64,000 nucleotides of DNA from Spinellus fusiger (taxonomy: Eukaryota > Mucoromycota > Mucoromycetes > Mucorales > Phycomycetaceae), in the NCBI GenBank assembly GCA_025094145.1, contig JALLLS010000036.1, forward strand, positions 248,001 to 312,000, read 5' to 3'. A program made the position numbers and the translations under genes. This document shows positions 1-12,444 of the stretch, piece by piece. The number at the start of each line of letters is the position of its first letter. The first letter of the stretch is position 1. The notes beneath the pieces were generated by a model. The model ran no database searches and was not told where the DNA came from. It worked only from the letters and a program-made list of their open reading frames with translations.

Positions 1-2661
1 GAAATTAAAAAAGATAAATTAAAAAAAAAATTAATACTGTTGCTTAGTAGGATTTCAATTGATTATTGACTATTAAAGTTAATCGAGACATATTTGATCC
101 AAAGTGTTTTATTGACAAAAAGACCGTATGATCTAATTGAACTACTACTGGTACAATTAAACAAACCTTATAGTTAAAGTATACCTCTTTCATGACAATA
201 ATAAGCAGAACAAAGTACAAAAGGTAGTAGTCGCAAGTGTGATATGCTTATCTTGTAAATCGGCAAAACAGTCCGAAAGGCTCAAGAGAGTTAGACTTAT
301 GGATTGCTCCTAACTATTAACAGAGAGAGTATACTATATAAATATAATACATGGTTGTTCAATTAGTGTTTACCGATTGTTCTAACCCTGAACAACATTC
401 TATTCAATTAGAAAACACAAAATATTAAGGTGTATTGTTTATCATCAAAATTATATTTTCAGAGCCAAATCAGGTGTGAGTAAAACTCAAGTCAGCATTA
501 TTTCTTTCTAGAGTATGTGATACCTCTTTTCTTGTACCGTTTTCTTTTGTTTCTACCGGAAAAAAAATCACGCTTGATAAATATAATACTAATAAAGAAC
601 ATGAAAGAATGAGGAACAATAGATGAATAGCAGTGAATACAAAAACATAGCTATAGTAACAATAGACTAAAGTTCTACACTATGAATAGTTCCATTTCAT
701 CACAAACAAAATACCATAACGAATTTAACAAAAAAATAGAGCTGGTTTAAGTATTCTCATTCATGCTTCTATCAATCACTACTATTAATATACGACTACC
801 AAGTCCACATGAATTTGATACTATTGATTCATTGTCTCATAACTATTTTCCCAGGCAATTAGTATGTCATATGATGTGTTGGTCAGATCTACTATGAAAG
901 AAAAGCTCACTGAATAGTGTCATTCAAATTGTTTTTTTAATATATATATATATATATATATAAGTATTACAATATTTTCTTACTTAATAGGTCATTCTGG
1001 GTACAGAAAGACCTGTGCATTTTTCAGTCTACAAAGACACTAAAGATTCTTGTGTGTCCTTCAAGACTATGCCTATTTTTTTTCCCGATAGAATCGTGTT
1101 TCAATCGATATAATTACTTATCATAGAAATGTCTAAGGAATTTTCTGGACCTGAAACATTATTCTTTTGCTAGAGAATCTATTATAAATCAATTGATTTT
1201 TATGTATTAGAAGCCGCACACTCATGGATCATTTTAAACTTTAAACAACACTTTTGTCACTCGTGGATGATCAATAATTGCTTTCTATAGAAATAAAGAT
1301 ACACAAACACAAACAGGCCTTGTTTGGAATAGCTTTTTCAAAGTAATCAATATATTTACATTCATAGACTTGGAGACAAATGGATATTATACAAAAATGG
1401 ATTAATCATCAAAAAAAGTTTATTAAAAGATGGTTGGCCAATACTATCTGATATCATATCTGTTGCTTAGAGATACTTATAGAGATAATGAGTAGCCTAT
1501 CTTATTGAGCTGACAGAACAGTTAATACAGAAGAACACTTTTACTTTGGATTGAAAGAAGTTCTTTATTTAATTAATAATAGTTATAGACTATCTATTAG
1601 AAGAATCATAGTAGGTAGTAAGGTCAATAGAATAAAAGATGTTCCTGTTTAAATTTATGTTAAGTAAAGGGTCTTTTTTATTTGAATGAATGATTAAGAA
1701 ATTGCATATTAATATAATACTGTTTTGCCAATTCAAGACCTAGACTGTTCATACTAATGACTATGTCTATATGACAATAATAAATACTTTCCCGTCTTTA
1801 TAATAAGTCATATGTGGTAGCTACATCCTTCACTTTATTATATCATTTACCTTTTAATAGCATACCATCTTAGTTGTAAACTTGGATTAAGATTTTTATC
1901 ATAAACAATTCAAGTAGAAATAGCTTTTCACATTTAACTTTCTATTTTCATTAAATATATCTCTTATGTCTTCATACAATCAATAAAAGAATGCTATTTC
2001 TATTAATAATTATAAGCAATAGAAATATATATCTTATTTCTAATACACTTGCAAGAGAATACGTTCATGATAATCTAAGCTAACAATTAAACTCAGTATC
2101 AGATTTATAGTATAGAACTCCATTCATGGTTACCTCAATACATTCTTTTATATTTGTCATTATATTCTCTTCATTGATAGCCTTCAAGTCTTTACAAGGA
2201 AATAGTGTAAAGACAGTTTCTTTTGGTTTGATCAGCCCAAAAAAAAACTTTAACTTACTTTATTAAACCGAGAAAAAAAACAATTTATCCAATCATATAA
2301 ACAACTCACATTGAAGATAACTCAGTTTCCTTTTATACTACAATATCTCCTGGTGTAAATCTCTTCCTTAGCTAAATCAAAGTGAAGAGTATAATCCGTT
2401 TAATAGTGAGACTTTTGTTTTGTTTCGTATGTATTTCTCCGGGAGTATGTGCACAGTCCTTATTAATGGGTTTGTTTATATTAAATATTCTCCCCCAATA
2501 CGTGATCATCTGTTTATCCAAGAGAATAGCCTATCATGTAAAAATCTTAAAAAACCATTGGACCTTTAAAGTGCATAAATTCCTTTCATTTTCATTATAT
2601 AAACCCATCTTCTTTACTCCATTTTTCTATAGTTTTATTACTTAATAAAAACCAAATTACC
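1..2661. other. AT-rich intergenic region, no gene seen
   Basis: I see no credible gene in this stretch. It is very AT-rich and all frames are broken by stops. It has a (TA)n run near 938-962. One open frame of 87 codons at 2382-2645 lies directly before the transporter start; it is hydrophobic and has no recognisable domain, so I treat it as leader sequence. The last few hundred bases presumably contain the promoter of the sugar transporter. Confidence 0.6.
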
Positions 2662-4760
2662 ATGGGATTAGCTTATAGGATAACCAACAATGTTTATGTA
2701 AGTTCTATTTAACAAAACTTCTCATTGAGAAATTTGTTATTTACAATGTGTTATTAACTGTTATTCATAAATGTGTAGGTCATTGGTGCATTTGCCGCAC
2801 TTGCTGGTATTATGTTTGGGTTCGATATTGGATCTAGTTCTGTAAGTCATCTGAATAATATTTTGTTTTTAAGTAAAATTCGAAATAAGAATGCAGTGTA
2901 TCAATGCATATACTTATACATTTGTTTTGTTTTAGGGAATCATTGGAACACGACAGTACGCATATATTGTTTTAAATGTGCATAGATAACTCAATTATTT
3001 GCCTATAGATACCAAGAATATTTTGACAGACCAAGTGATCTGCTGCAGGGTGGCATCAATGGTGCTCTTAGTGCTGGATGTTTTTTTGGTGCTCTAATCT
3101 CTGGTTACCCCGCTGATCGTTTCTCTCGCAAATACACTTTAATTGGTGCATCTTTCATTTTCACCGTGGGTGCTGTTCTACAGGCTGCCTCCAATGGTGT
3201 TGCAATGCTTTGTGTTGGCCGTGCTTTAGCTGGTAAGTAGAGTTACATTTCGCTTTTAATCTTCACTTCCTATGAGCATCGAGACTCCAAGAATTCATAG
3301 GACTCATGCTTTTCTGATTTATCATAGGTCTTTCTGTTGGAATTACTTCCATGGTGGTCCCTATTTACCAGTCTGAGATTGCTCCCAAAGAAATTCGTGG
3401 TCGTATTGTTTCTATCCAGCAATGGAGCACTACATGGGGCATTGTGATATCGTAAGCTTTCATTCCATAATTGTGTTGATGTATCAAACAAATACTTAAT
3501 GCCGAATGTTGTATAATAAAACGCATATACAGATTCTGGATTCAATATGGATGTCAATTTATTGATAGTACGGCCGCTTTCCGTATTCCATGGGCTGTTC
3601 AGTCTTTTCCTGCTGTTCTTCTCATGTGTGGCATGTGGTTTTTCCCTTTCTCCCCTCGTTGGTTGGCAGGACATGGTCGTATGGATGAAGCTATAAAAGT
3701 TCTGGCTGATATTCATGGCGATGGTGATGTTGACCACCCACGTGTACAGCAGGTAATATATTCAGCTACAATAATAGAATCGAGCCCACCTTCCAATCTT
3801 TACTATTCATGACCCAGTATCTTATTATAATAATTATAGGAAATCAAAGAAATCAAGGCCGTCATCTACTTTGAGTGTGAGGTTGCTTCTCACCGCTACT
3901 CTGATCTGTTGCAGCCTGGAATCCTTTACCGTGTCTTCCTTGGTGTTTGTCTTCAGATTTGGCAGCAATTGACAGGCGTGGGCATTATCATGTTCTACGT
4001 TGTATTTCTCTTTCAGCAGGCCGGTATTGGAAGTAGTCAAGAGGCCGTCTTGGTATCTTCTGGTATCTCTTATGTTGTGAATGTCATCATGACAGTACCC
4101 GCTATCATCTATATTGATAAGTGGGGACGTCGTCCTACCATGATCATTGGTGCTCTTTCCATGTCTCTCTTCTTATGGGTGATAGGAGGTGTCTTGAGCA
4201 CAGGCAATTGGTATATTAGTCCCGGCACCGATAAATGGGTAGTGGATTTGAATAGCAAACCCAAGGCAGATCTTGTAGTTGCTTGTGTTTATCTATTTGT
4301 CGCCGCTTTTGCCACCACATGGGGTCCTTTAGGATGGATTTATCCTGCCGAAATTTACCCTCTTCGTGTCCGTGCAAATGCTGTTTCCTTGTCCACTGCC
4401 TCTAACTGGTTCTTTAACTGGCTTCTTAGTTTTATTGTTCCCCTGTTGATGCAGCGCCTTCGCTATGGACTTTACATGCTGTTTGCAACCTTTAACTTTT
4501 TGATGGCACTCCATATCTATTTTGCTTATCCTGAGACCAAAGGATTTACGGTAAGACCTTCTTTATTCTCTCTCTTATTTTATTTATTAATGCTAATTAC
4601 AACAACAACAAAACAATAGCTTGAAGAAATCGAGATTGTATTCAAACACAACCCTCGCAAGAAGATCGACCGTGCTATGGTAGAAAGAGAAGCAGCTCAG
4701 TTGTATGGTAGCAGCATCCCCGACAGCCTTGATAAAGGACTGGAAAAAGTTCCTGCTTAA
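2662..4760 (+). CDS. MFS sugar (hexose) transporter, seven exons
   Basis: This gene encodes a plasma-membrane sugar porter of the major facilitator superfamily, probably importing monosaccharides by proton symport. The ATG at 2662 opens a 12-codon exon. Six short GT-AG introns follow (donors near 2698, 2841, 2965, 3232, 3452, 3753 and 4551 with in-frame joins). The product is about 520 residues, as usual for the family. Seen motifs: GFDIGSSSGIIGT in TM1, an RALAGLSVG...PIYQSEIAPKEIRGR stretch after TM4, SPRWL, WQQLTGVGIIMFY in TM7, DKWGRR between TM8 and TM9, and PETKGFTLEEIE after TM12. The TM7 motif has V-G where hexose transporters usually have I-N, so substrate cannot be assigned. A Fanzor-carrying transposon begins only 72 bp after the stop. 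The frame is intact throughout. Confidence 0.9.
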
Positions 4761-5545
4761 AAGTCAGAAAGATACCTTTATTTTTTCGTTTATCGCCTCT
4801 TTTATTCCCTTTGTCCTTGCCTTTCTCTTATCCTACACACCAGGAGACTTTGCTGGCCTTTAAGCGGTGATGTATTCATTTTACGTAAAAGGAATACATC
4901 ACCTTTTATGGAACTGTGTTCAAAATCAACAGGTTTGCAGATATCCAAATAATTATTTCCTTTTGTGGATACCTCTATCAAATTGTATTATCAATGGAAT
5001 ATAGTGTTTATAAATAAAATTGTTTATTATAATAATATAGCTAATAATATAATATACTATAGCTACTGCTGTTCTAAGCGTATTCCCTCATAGCAATAGA
5101 ATCCACAACCTAAAATCCTTGTGCTTTATCCTTGAGATATAAATAAATATGCTCAGGAGTATAACTTAGAGACTTTAGATAGTATAGAAGACTACCTGGT
5201 ACTAACTTGAAAAGAGTCTTTACTTGCCTAATAACAATACAATGAGTGTCTTGTGGAATACATTGAACTCAATCCCAGAGAAAGACATTGCTTACCTTTT
5301 CATCTCTAAAACAGTCTTTGATGGTGTCTATCACCTATTGTTTCTCTTTGTTATTAATGGCACATTACCTTGCTCAGTTATGCTCATATTGACGAGTACT
5401 TGGGTGTTAAGTTGTATGTGCAGTGTGGGAAATAACAAAAGGAGGGGATTATCAAAACAAATAATATTTCTCTCTTTATACTGGTGGGGTATACACTATA
5501 GCCTTCACTCATAAAATTCACAAGTCAAACAATTCACACTCTATT

Positions 5546-6762
5546 TGCCTTGGACCTAAAAAACAGTATTATAAATAATACTTTGTTATCATTAAGTACT
5601 ATTGTTGATAACAGTTACAATGAGTTAGTTGAGGTGACTATTAATATTGAGTCAATGAATGGCTTTTATGTTCTTAATATAAGTGAGTTTGGTTCTATTT
5701 TATGGACAATGACCACCAGAGTTAATTCAGTATGTCCTATAATAGATCTCTCTCAAGCAGTGTTATGCTACAGATACTGTGGGCTTATGGATAGCACATT
5801 ATGTTAAACAATAGATACAGTGATTGAGTTGTAATGTCAGGTCTACTTCTTCCTTTTATCCGACTTATAGTGTTCAATTACACAGTCCATAGTCAATGCT
5901 AAAACAGACAGATAGTGAGAAGAATCTTTTCAAACACATTAGCCAACCAAAGAAATATTGACTTTATTGTTCATAAATTTGTCTAATTTGCTGTTCTCAA
6001 GCAATAGCTATGGTTTTTATAGAACATCCAAGCAGACTGGGAAGGGTAACTGTTCTGTTCTATAGTGTGTATAATCTTGGTCATGTATTTCAAGGCCATA
6101 GAATTCAATAAAGTGATTTTATTGTAAATAAAGTTTCTCTCTTCCCTTGAAACATACATAGGACAAGAAAAGGAAATCCATCTCTAAATTTACTGAGATG
6201 TTATTATCGTATAGCTTTGATCCTTATAGCTTAAAGAGATATATATAAAAGCAGCCTCAAGATCTATACTATGTAAATTTGTAAAATATATCCTTTATTC
6301 TGTAATAAAGGGCAGTAAGGTTATCAACAGGACCACTAGAGAGATGAATCTGTAGTTGTTTGGTCTCTAGCAGGGACAACGAAATGGAGTATTGGATACA
6401 AAGGCTAGTCTAGGGAAATCAAAGAGGGTACATGAACAGGAACACAACACACAATTTGATCACAACGGGTAACTAGGCAACTGTTCTTTAAGCAATTCTT
6501 TTTCTTTCTAAAATGTTGTTGTAGTCTGCATTACTTTGGTGGTTCTGATTAAGCAAATGACTTGTGAAGTTTCGTTTTGTTCTCTTCTGCTTTATAAATA
6601 CCTGACAACCACACTGACTGTTGTTCTTCAAATCTTCTACCCTCTTTCTTTTGTTTGCCTTTGTCTGGAATATAAACCAACAGTTGTGATCTGGTGAGTG
6701 TATGTGTGTGTTTATTATGTCTGACATGTTAGTCAGTTTCTATTGTATATTCTTTTATTTTA
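5546..6762. other. Internal part of copy 1 without a recognised gene
   Basis: This part lies between the shared left end and the Fanzor relic. An 85-codon open frame at 5550-5807 has no recognisable domain, and most of it is absent from copy 2. A 79-codon minus-strand frame at 6488-6727 rich in Lys, Asn and Cys is present identically in copy 2 at 13768-14007. It may be chance, since the whole block is duplicated. The Fanzor N-terminal domain would be expected here but I cannot recognise it. Confidence 0.4.
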
Positions 6763-7434
6763 ATAAACCCAGTGAATCCGTTAAAAAGGCAAAGGCAAGA
6801 AGGTGCCAGTGCAAGGGTAATACGACATACACATAGAGTACATTAATACATCTCAAACTAACTATTTTTACTGTTCTATTATTGAAAAGGGATATTGGCA
6901 CCTAGAAAGATTGGAGTATAATCCTACCAAACTGCCTGTAATTGCTTATGGCACAGGAATAAAGATAAAAGATGCTGCCAAGTTTAAAGGTCATTGTGTT
7001 GGTTTGATGAGAGTTTTATATCAATCATTGAAAAAGAGACAAAAAGATGGTGATCTTCTTCTGGTTGATGTCGATGAGTTCCGAACATCGAGAGTAAACA
7101 TGGTTGACCTCTCACCCAATATGAAAAGCTCTTCTAATAGTTATTTTGTTTTATTTTTGTTCTCAAGATCTTCCACACTTATAACATAAATAACCTCACC
7201 GAGGTATTAGTAGATTTCAACAATATCCATGCTTGCCAAAGTTGTGGAGTTGTTTAGAAAAGAGATGTGAATGCATCAAAGAATGTCTATACAATTGCAG
7301 AAGAGTGTTTAAGTGGTCGCCACCTACTAGCTCCATTCTGTCGAGAAGCATGGATATTTGTATTCATATTATATGTCGCCACATCGAAAGTGGTTTCCTC
7401 CGGGATTCAGATATCTACAGGTAAATCTACATAG
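6763..7434 (+). pseudogene. Fanzor-type (eukaryotic TnpB) RNA-guided nuclease relic, C-terminal part
   Basis: Fanzor proteins are eukaryotic relatives of TnpB, with a split RuvC nuclease domain and a zinc finger. Seen here: a short Lys/Arg-rich exon (6763-6817), an intron with GTAATA donor and AAAG acceptor near 6890, then GYWHLERLEYNP, KFKGHCVGLMRVLYQSLKKR and LLLVDVDEFRTSRV, the usual lead into the zinc finger. After a disrupted stretch comes HACQSCGVV, a TAG stop at 7255-7257 where the family has Trp, then KRDVNASKNVYTIAEE, which holds the RuvC-III aspartate, and CLSGRHLLAPFCREAW. The frame runs to a stop at 7434. The first zinc-finger cysteine pair is not readable and the nonsense codon breaks the gene, so it should be inactive. 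Confidence 0.72.
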
Positions 7435-7561
7435 TTTTTATTTGTTTAAAAACTAACATGAGTACATAATTTATTTTTGCTCCTCAAATCGACTTGTCAT
7501 TTCTTAAACAATTGTAGTTCGACTATTTCTTTTTATATCCTAAAGATCACTTAGTGTGTAG

Positions 7562-8223
7562 ACATATTCTCCAGTTATTCACTTTAACTTCCATTACCTC
7601 TTATATACCTGTAATTGTTTTCCCTTATGTAGATGTGTTATTTTTTTTGTTAGCAGGTGTTGTTTTCTATGTATTTTTATTTATTAAAAAAATGAATACA
7701 TAAAAAACTGGTATGTACTGTTTATTCAATGACAAATATTTAACTTTTTCTAACTAAGTAATAGTGCAAATCAGTTTTATTAATACATAAGAAATATTGT
7801 TAATTGCGAGAACTCTCTTTTATTACACAGAAATATACTATAAGTGTATTATTGTTATTTTAATTATATATCTTACTTGTTTAATAAAAGATTATTTATT
7901 TCATCTGTATGTTTATTATTTCTAATACACAGGACATGGTCTATAGCTATTCTTCCATGCTGTATGCAAACTACATGGTAGCTGTTTAATTGGAAATTGC
8001 ACTATGCTATAGCTTTTTTAATACCATAATGATTGCTATTTTTTTAGTGAAGATAATAAACACATTAAAAACAAGGAGTTGCACTTATTTACTCTCACGG
8101 CACTTTGGATAGCTCTATATTATCTATTGAAAAGATTAAATTCCTTTTTATTTTCTTCTACATGACACAATGCACGCTCAAGAAACAAAACAAACACAAA
8201 CACACAATGGAGTCAATGGAGAC
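7562..8223. other. AT-rich spacer, no gene seen
   Basis: This sequence lies between the copy 1 element and the tail of the minus-strand pepsin-fold gene. It is AT-rich with long A and T runs and stops in all frames. I see no gene, tRNA or structured repeat. The 3' untranslated region of the minus-strand gene must lie in the last part. Confidence 0.5.
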
Positions 8224-9875
8224 TTAATGGGATTTTCTATAAACTCTCAAACCATCTTCCTTGTGACCCTTTCTCAGTGCCAGACCAATGCGTTCACCCT
8301 CAGGATCAAATGTAACATAAAATGCATTTGTAAAAGCGGTACCAAGCACCCAATCACGATCTGAATTACCATGGCTGATGCGTGTTGTACAGTAGCCACA
8401 ACACTCTTTGGATTGATCCAGTCGTTTGATCCAATACTTTGATGGCAATTCAACAATGTGATTTTCAAGTGTTAATTTAAGTGTAGGCAGTTTTTCAGCC
8501 TCACAGCACACAAATCGATAGTTCTTTTCTGCTGCATTGTACCGACCACCAAAAGTAGCATGGAATTGATCCGCTAAACAATGAAAAGAAAAAGAAGCAC
8601 ATGAGCAAAGAGTTTTTTTTTCCTTTTTTTCCTATGCTTGAGAAAGAAGCAAGTGATTTACCTTGTTTAGGAGGCATTACAATCATACTATTTGCTGTGC
8701 TAATGGAAGCAATGGCATTGGGAAGTTGTTTCATGTTTAATTCTCCATCAAAATTAGCATCTCGAATACAAACATCCCAGTTCTTGGCACTATGGTCCTC
8801 TGTGTTGGCCAATGGGATATACTCAATAGGGCCTTGGATAGCACTTTCATCAACACCCCCTTTAGAAAGAAATAAAGAATAAAGAATAAGTATACCTTAT
8901 CCAATACAAAGCACTCTTCTCTCTCTCTCTTTTTTTTTTAAAAAATAAATAAATAAATAAATAAAACTTACCAAGAACAAGATAGCCTGCAACTTGTTCT
9001 TGCTGGGGAGTAGCACTGGCACGCACAACAGCATTTCCACCATGACGCTTTGTAAATCCATAGCCACCCGATACAACCTCATTGTCTTCATGCACATCAA
9101 GGGATGGATCCAATCCTTCTGCAGGTTGATCTTCATGCAATGCCTCACCCATGGACGCTGGTGCTTCTCTTTCTTTGTCGTCGTCGTCTTCTTCTTCCAT
9201 GGACACAGCCCCTGATTCTGAAAACCCATCGTCGCTTGTAGATGTAACATACATGCCAAACTGTGCACTCTGAACCCCACTGCCTTGCTGATATGCATTA
9301 GCAACAAACGCAGAGTCAGGAAGTGACACTCCACGCTTAGAAAGACTACGTGAGGAGGTGGTACGGAGCTTGGTGGTGTTAAAATCCACCGACCGTCCAA
9401 GGCCAAGGTACCCATCGAATCCAGGATCAAATCCATGCATACGGTACGCACCACCAAAAGGCATAGAGGGCACAGTGAGGTTGGCAAATTGAAACGTATC
9501 AAGGTACACATGGGTATCGACACAGCTGCTGCCGTAGTCCACTGAGAATTTCTGGCCTGTAGGCACCACTGTGGAAGAGCGTCGGGCATAATAGGTGCAT
9601 CGGTTCAGACAATTATCAGAGGTACATCGGTACCCACGGACCCAGGAATAGCCCGTGGTGGTGTCAAAGGCTACAGTGAATTCTTGTGGAGGAGTGCCAA
9701 TGTAGAGTTTGCCTGCAAGAACACCGCTGTCAAGAGAACGGCCTGCGACCTGGACAATGCCATTTTGAGGATTAAAAGTACGACGGTATAAAGGGATCTT
9801 GTAATGTTCCGAGTGAGCAGTAACAGACACTAATAAGGGGAAAAGAACGACAAGGTATAATTTGGGAATATGCAT
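8224..9875 (-). CDS. Pepsin-like (A1 family) aspartic protease homologue, probably catalytically dead
   Basis: The gene encodes a secreted pepsin-fold protein of three exons (9875-8972, 8859-8662, 8573-8224), joined in frame by GT-AG introns. A hydrophobic signal peptide covers residues 1-20, ending near VTAHS. The A1 landmarks follow: LYIGTPPQEFTVAFD, a Cys-rich loop, FDGYLGLGRS and, across the first intron, YLVLGGVDES. The first active-site motif reads DTTTG instead of DTGS. The second, expected as DTGT/S, reads ISTANSMIVMP, so the second catalytic aspartate is Ser. The fold looks kept but proteolysis is unlikely. An acidic insertion with a run of Glu and Asp lies near residues 225-260. Its role is unknown; inhibitors and binding proteins with this fold exist. 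The upstream region has a CT-rich stretch and a TATATATATA run near 9992-10002. Confidence 0.85.
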
Positions 9876-12065
9876 AATGAATAGGACAAATTCAAGAGTT
9901 GAAAAAAAAAAGAGTGATTGCAGGTAGAAGTGAGGGAGAAGAAGAAAAAGGAATTGGAATTGCGAAAGTGTTGACTACTAAGCAATAGTTTGATATATAT
10001 ATAAAGGAATGTAAATTGGAGCAATCTTCTTGACGTCCTTGAGTCTAAGCTGCACTACTTCTTTGAATACCAACTGAAGAAGAAGAAAGAGTCCTATATA
10101 AAAGAAAGAAGATGAATAAGAGAAAGGAGGGCAAAGGGGTGAGAATGAAGATTAAAAACGAGACAAGAGCAGCCAACAAGCAATCAAAAAAAAAAAAGGG
10201 AGGAGCCTTAAAAAAGGGGGAGAGAAGAGGTCTCCAACCAATAAGATGAAGAGCCTCTTTAGATGTGAGAAGTCTATTTGTCACGGTTCTGTTTCTATTT
10301 GTTAATTGTGCCATGCCACAGATGCCTGTTTTGATCTTTAGTGTGGACTGGAATATTATGACATGGTGTGTGTTGTTATGTAGGATGATGGCATTCTATA
10401 TTCCGGGGGGAATTGAGTAGAAATGAAGGATATCCACTCTTTCTTTGCGTTTGGTGTTCTACCACCGACAATGACCATTCACTCCCATGCTACGGTCTAT
10501 TCTATTAATGATGGCGGTCATGCTACTGATACTACACACTAGAAATAACAATAAAATGCACGGGAATAAACACAGTCAATGAGTAATACTAAGTGGCTAT
10601 CGATCGAGTCCTGAGTTCCCTTGTGTAGATACACATTGGCAAGCCTTAATAGAGATCAGAGATGATAGTGATAATGATATAGAATATCATTCTATTTTAT
10701 CATTCATTACCACCGTAATTACTTTATTGTCCTTTGCTCTTCATCCATGCAAAAAGAAAAAGGAGACTGCTACTAATAACGCCAGTCTAATGTCCAAAGT
10801 AATAAGCATCATTTTCCTTATTTATCAAAAGACAGGGCCTTTGTATTCTTTGGCTTTTCTACTCGGGCACACCAGTACTAACATTACTATTCTGCAAATA
10901 AGGAATAGAGATCATTTGTGGGATAGAACCTATCTTTCGGATCTTGATCATGGTAATACTGCTGCCACAATAATGATACTGATGATACTGATACTGATGA
11001 TACTGATGATGATCTATCAATTCAGTAATAAATAATACCTGTCTATGAATAACAAGAATAACAAGAATATTCTATTCATTGCAAGTGTTTCTCTATAAAA
11101 GAGAGTTTTCTTGTGTTCTTTCCTTAACCTACTACTCATAAGAATGACCAAACAAAGCAGTCGTAGGAATGAGTGTAGAGTCAAACCCCAATGTTACTGG
11201 TCACAAAGGCATTGGCATTGGATTTCTCTTCAAGACACTACAGTGGCAGAGACAGAGGAGTCTTCCTATTCATATTTCATGGAGTGATGTTCATTAGAAT
11301 GACAGCAGCAGTGGTTGGATGGAGTAGCGTACGAATGAAGCAAGTTTCCTTTGATAGTATAAATGCATTATGGATTACATAAAGTAACCCATCCACACTC
11401 CCTTTCTTTCTTATAGCTTGTCTAGTTCTATTTCTTAATTTTCACTCTTAGTCTGTAGTTCATATAGTGACAGGCTGCAGATCTTATTGATAATGCCCTT
11501 GATTTATTCAGGAACATATAAATACTGGCAACATCATTAATAACAATACAACTATTGATATTACTATTATTACTTAAATTGCCAATTATGTTTTCTCTCG
11601 ATTCATAAGCGATGGAATTCTTATTTCTCTTTGGGATACATTGGCTTGCGTTTATTAATGACTCGAAAGTAACACAATAGAGTAGATTGATAAAGAGTAT
11701 ATCGTCTCTTTCTATTCTCGATGGCAGTGCAATATCAATGTATATTTCATCATGTTTTCTCATGTATCCCTATTCCACACACACACACACACATGTTATT
11801 GTTAAGTATTAAGTATTATTAGTATTAAGTATTATTAGTATTGGTATATTTTTATGGATTGGATTTCAATGATAACATGATCATAATAAAGGGAAAATGG
11901 AATTAAATGGAAATACACCACTAATGTTATTTACTAATAAATAGAGAAATAGTAAAGTATGTCTTGTTGGAGACTCTAAACAGGTTCAATAACAGCACTA
12001 TTGATTTATTTGAAGTGTTTACTTATTCCGCTCTACTCAGTTGTCTACTAAAGAAGTGTCTATTT
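9876..12065. other. Intergenic region with short repeats, no gene supported
   Basis: I see no gene with recognisable coding features in these 2.2 kb. The first few hundred bases must hold the promoter of the minus-strand pepsin-fold gene. Simple repeats are present: ATACTG-type repeats at about 10974-11010, a CA run near 11778-11792 and AGTATT repeats at about 11805-11845. A 111-codon minus-strand frame at 11428-11763 has no domain and I do not call it. Confidence 0.5.
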
Positions 12066-12188
12066 CTACACACCAGGAGATTTTTCTGGCTTTTAGGCGG
12101 GGATATCTTCTTCCTTTTATGGAACTGTATTTAAAATAAAAGGTTTGAGGATATCCAAATAATTGTTTCTTTTTGTGGATACCTCAAT

Positions 12189-12444
12189 ATCAAATTGTAT
12201 TTCTCATCCACGAAAACGAAGACATGTCATAGTCTAGAATATTTTTACCTTTATGTCCTTTTCTCTCATTTTTCTTCCTTTTAGCTAGTTCTGTTTTCTT
12301 TCTTATTCTTTTTTTCTCTAATTTTCTGCAAGTGATTTGTGTCCAATATGTTTTCCCAGTCAGACCTCTCAGTGCGACGTGTGACTGCGTAAAAGACGCT
12401 TAATAAAAAAGTGTCTTATACAAAAAAAAAAATCAAATTGTATT
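12189..12444 (+). mobile_element. SINE-like or retroposed RNA insertion with target duplication
   Basis: The 13-bp sequence ATCAAATTGTATT occurs at 12189-12201 and again at 12432-12444, flanking about 230 bp that are missing from copies 1 and 3 at the same place. The insert ends in a run of 11 A. This is the mark of LINE-style target-primed retroposition. The insert is T-rich in its first half. Near the end it contains AAGACGCTT and AAGTGTCTT separated by 7-8 bases, which could form a hairpin in RNA. I do not see clear A and B boxes, so origin from a tRNA is not supported. The source RNA is unknown. Confidence 0.72.

Larger units (their letters stand above)
4833..7561 (+). mobile_element. Non-autonomous TIR element carrying a Fanzor relic, copy 1
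   Basis: The left end starts CTACACACCAGGAGA, the same as the elements at 12066 and 61142. The right end, TTAGTGTGTAG at 7551-7561, is a decayed inverted match. About 4833-5545 aligns with the left, non-coding 0.9 kb of the Plavaka-like element at 61142, ending just before the place where that element's transposase starts. From 5782 to 7548 the sequence appears identical, base for base by eye, to 13062-14828. No transposase is encoded. The cargo is the broken Fanzor C-terminal region at 6763-7434. I see no clear target site duplication for this copy. Confidence 0.75.

Noticed and set aside
2382..2645. 87-codon open frame with a signal-peptide-like start
   Set aside because: It has no recognisable domain, lies in very AT-rich DNA just before the transporter, and ends 16 bases before the transporter ATG. 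More likely leader sequence than a gene.
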